15,000 bases of DNA, taken from assembly GCA_009760855.2 (NCBI GenBank), contig WPIO01000022.1, positions 4,950,001 through 4,965,000 of the forward strand, read 5' to 3'. Positions 13,810 through 15,000 of this stretch are shown in pieces (within the stretch, counting starts at the first letter, position 1; each line of letters opens with the position of its first letter). Below the pieces are notes generated by a model that was not told the origin of the DNA, made no database searches, and saw only the letters and a list, made by a program, of their open reading frames with translations. The position numbers were made by a program, and so were the translations under genes. This DNA comes from Cristatella mucedo (taxonomy: Eukaryota; Bryozoa; Phylactolaemata; Cristatellidae).

Positions 13810-14331
13810 GGATGCCCGGATCAAATCGCAACGGCAAGGCTCGCGCACGTCAAAGTCTGATTCGCTGCTGTCCGAAACGGTGACGGTGAAAGTTTTCTCG
13901 ACGCGTTAATGGCAAGTCGACTATTTGGGGGGTTGGAGCCACCGCTTGCAGCAGCAGGAGCTCACCGAATATTCCTTGCCTAGGCCGTACGTCGTACCAT
14001 AAGACGGTCGTCAAAAGAGACGCCGCCACCGCCTCCGAGCAGCAGCAGCGGCGGCAGCGTCTATCGTCATTGCTCGGGCGACTGGCCAGGACGAACGGCC
14101 CGCGGCTGAAAGCCACCGCAGGACAACGCGCACGGGTGGCCACGGTAAGGACGCCGCCGTCCTCCGGTCAGCCTCGAAAGGCAGTTCGCCACATCTAGTC
14201 AATCAACAAAGCCGGTTGCAAGCCAATTTTAGAAAACGTGCTCGCAGGGCAGCCGGAGAGCCGCCGCGAACTGTCGCCCCTCTCTCGCCGCGCTTCGCGC
14301 GCCACCACGGCCGCCTCTGATCGCCGTTTAG
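13810..14331. other. Interval without supported gene, becoming GC-rich
   Basis: Mixed composition to about 13900, then CAG/CGG-rich with short triplet runs (about 13950-14060). The open frames on the minus strand are Arg/Ala-rich and look like composition artefacts. Confidence 0.35.
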
Positions 14332-14503
14332 CTCTCGTCGACGCCGCAGCCGCCAGCGGTGGCCTCGGCGCCGCCGTTGTCTCGATATCTCGACGCCGCC
14401 GCTTCGCGAAGAGCCTCCGTCGGCAGCTCGATCCCGGCGAGCGGCCATCGCAACGCGTCGGCATTTCTTCTACCGGAGCAGATCGACGCGCACGCCCGCG
14501 AAG
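14332..14503 (+). other. Exon-like segment ending at GTGAGT donor
   Basis: Preceded by an acceptor-like TCTGATCGCCGTTTAG and ended by a strong donor, GAAG|GTGAGT. The phase 0 frame is open (PPLSRYLDAAASRRASVGSS, then NASAFLLPEQIDAHARE) with coding-like codons, but it has no ATG. It could be a coding exon, or a CpG-rich noncoding first exon with the true start upstream. Confidence 0.35.
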
Positions 14504-14535
14504 GTGAGTCGCAGCTCGTCGCTGTACGCGCGAAC

Positions 14536-14546
14536 AAAATGGCGGC
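14536..14546 (+). promoter_or_regulatory. YY1-type motif AAAATGGCGGC overlapping an ATG
   Basis: A full match to AANATGGCGGC. In animals such sites often overlap the first ATG of TATA-less genes, and here the ATG at 14539 opens a 107-codon frame. This is a motif match only. Confidence 0.35.
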
Positions 14547-14862
14547 GGCCGGTCCAGAAAGAAAACATGGCCGCGTCACCGGCGCGAGCTGCACGATCGG
14601 CGCCTCGTTTTTGTCGACGATCGAACGAAGTAGCGGCGACCGTAGAGGCTCGCTCGAGGCCGACAAAGTATCGAAGGCAGGTCGTCTCGCTCAGGATCAA
14701 GGCTTTGCCCGCAATCTGGGAGGGCGAGAAAGCGCTGGGAAGAGAAATGCGGCCCAAGTATGCTTCGCGGCTGCCCAGGCAATGACGCCGCAAGAAGGGT
14801 CGGGGGCCCTAATGAAGGGGCTGGGCCGGACTCTTCCGACTACTATGGAAGCCGTTGCTTAG
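14539..14862 (+). CDS. Candidate small CDS, 107 codons, unrecognised
   Basis: Starts at an ATG in strong context (AAAATGG) within a YY1-like motif and ends at TAG 14860-14862. It encodes MAAAGPERKHGRVTGASC, then FLSTIERSSGDRRGSLEADK, QDQGFARNLGGRESAGKR, and ends LPTTMEAVA. Composition is balanced and no domain is recognised. The same frame is open upstream to 14332, so it could also be the unspliced continuation of the preceding exon-like segment. A competing frame starts at ATG 14566 (MAASPARAARSAPRFC…, 73 codons to 14785). At most one is likely to be real. Confidence 0.33.
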   Translation: MAAAGPERKHGRVTGASCTIGASFLSTIERSSGDRRGSLEADKVSKAGRLAQDQGFARNLGGRESAGKRNAAQVCFAAAQAMTPQEGSGALMKGLGRTLPTTMEAVA

Positions 14863-14947
14863 AGAGGAGATTATTTCGCTAATTGGCATCCCTTAACAAG
14901 CGCTAGCGCGTGGAAAAATGCACACCGGCCAAGAAGGATCCCGATAC
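14863..14947. other. Short unassigned interval
   Basis: No recognised feature between the candidate CDS and the minisatellite. Confidence 0.3.
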
Positions 14948-15000
14948 CCTGACAAAATAGCTCAGACATAATGACCCCGACGAAACAGCCCCGACGAAAT
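14948..15000 (+). repeat. 14-bp minisatellite, runs off window end
   Basis: Consecutive 14-mers: CCTGACAAAATAGC, TCAGACATAATGAC, CCCGACGAAACAGC, then CCCGACGAAAT cut by the window edge. The units diverge at the left and become regular to the right, suggesting that the array core lies beyond 15000. Confidence 0.8.

Overview
The window reads as nuclear DNA of a multicellular animal, not of a prokaryote. The evidence is: several 5'-truncated non-LTR retrotransposon (L2/CR1-type LINE) fragments with 3' hairpin and ATTATT-type tails; tRNA-derived SINE-like segments; long pure microsatellites ((CT)n, (GA)n, (TAAA)n, (GCG)n); GT-AG splice signals with branch-point-like and polypyrimidine elements; and CpG-rich stretches. 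An arthropod, possibly a chelicerate, would fit the repeat mix, but the sequence does not prove it.

Layout. 1-4260 is repeat-dominated. It has 3' ends of two LINE families (family B at 1-196 and 1926-2535, minus; family A at 648-975 and 2865-3131, plus, and 3424-4258, minus), a perfect (GCG)n array, an imperfect 12-bp repeat and one single copy of a ~120-bp dispersed repeat. 4260-5350 holds a GTGC-rich array, a GC-rich patch, one unrecognised minus ORF and long AT/TAAA arrays. 5395-7010 holds another family A 3' end, a tRNA-derived SINE-like unit, an inverted pair of the ~120-bp repeat flanking a G/T-rich block, and a second SINE-like unit. 7165-8139 may hold a small two-exon minus-strand gene. 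8347-8480 is another family B 3' end.

From about 8500 to 14860 the base composition changes to CpG-rich and the plus strand carries convincing splice sites. These are a GTAAGT donor at 8684/8685, a complete 71-bp intron at 9562-9632, and GTGAGY donors at 9715/9716 and 14503/14504. I infer a promoter/5' region of one or more genes here. Four candidate plus exons (9633-9715, 10113-10338, 12230-12331, 12628-13442) have mutually compatible phases and encode an acidic, Asp/His/Gly-rich, low-complexity product. No in-frame Met is visible in any of them and no homolog is recognised, so the model is tentative. A fourth LINE family B fragment (11002-11472) and a (GA)n array lie in what would be its large intron. 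A separate ATG-started ORF at 14539-14862 is plausible, and a 14-bp minisatellite begins at 14948 and runs off the end.

No complete known gene was recognised. There is no rRNA, no canonical tRNA, no CRISPR array and no prokaryotic system. The most useful leads are the splice-defined CpG-rich locus with its overlapping acidic/hydrophobic sense-antisense frames, a perfect nuclear-receptor-type palindrome at 9229-9240, the inverted-repeat element at 6131-6583 and the tail-to-tail LINE ends at 2865-4258.
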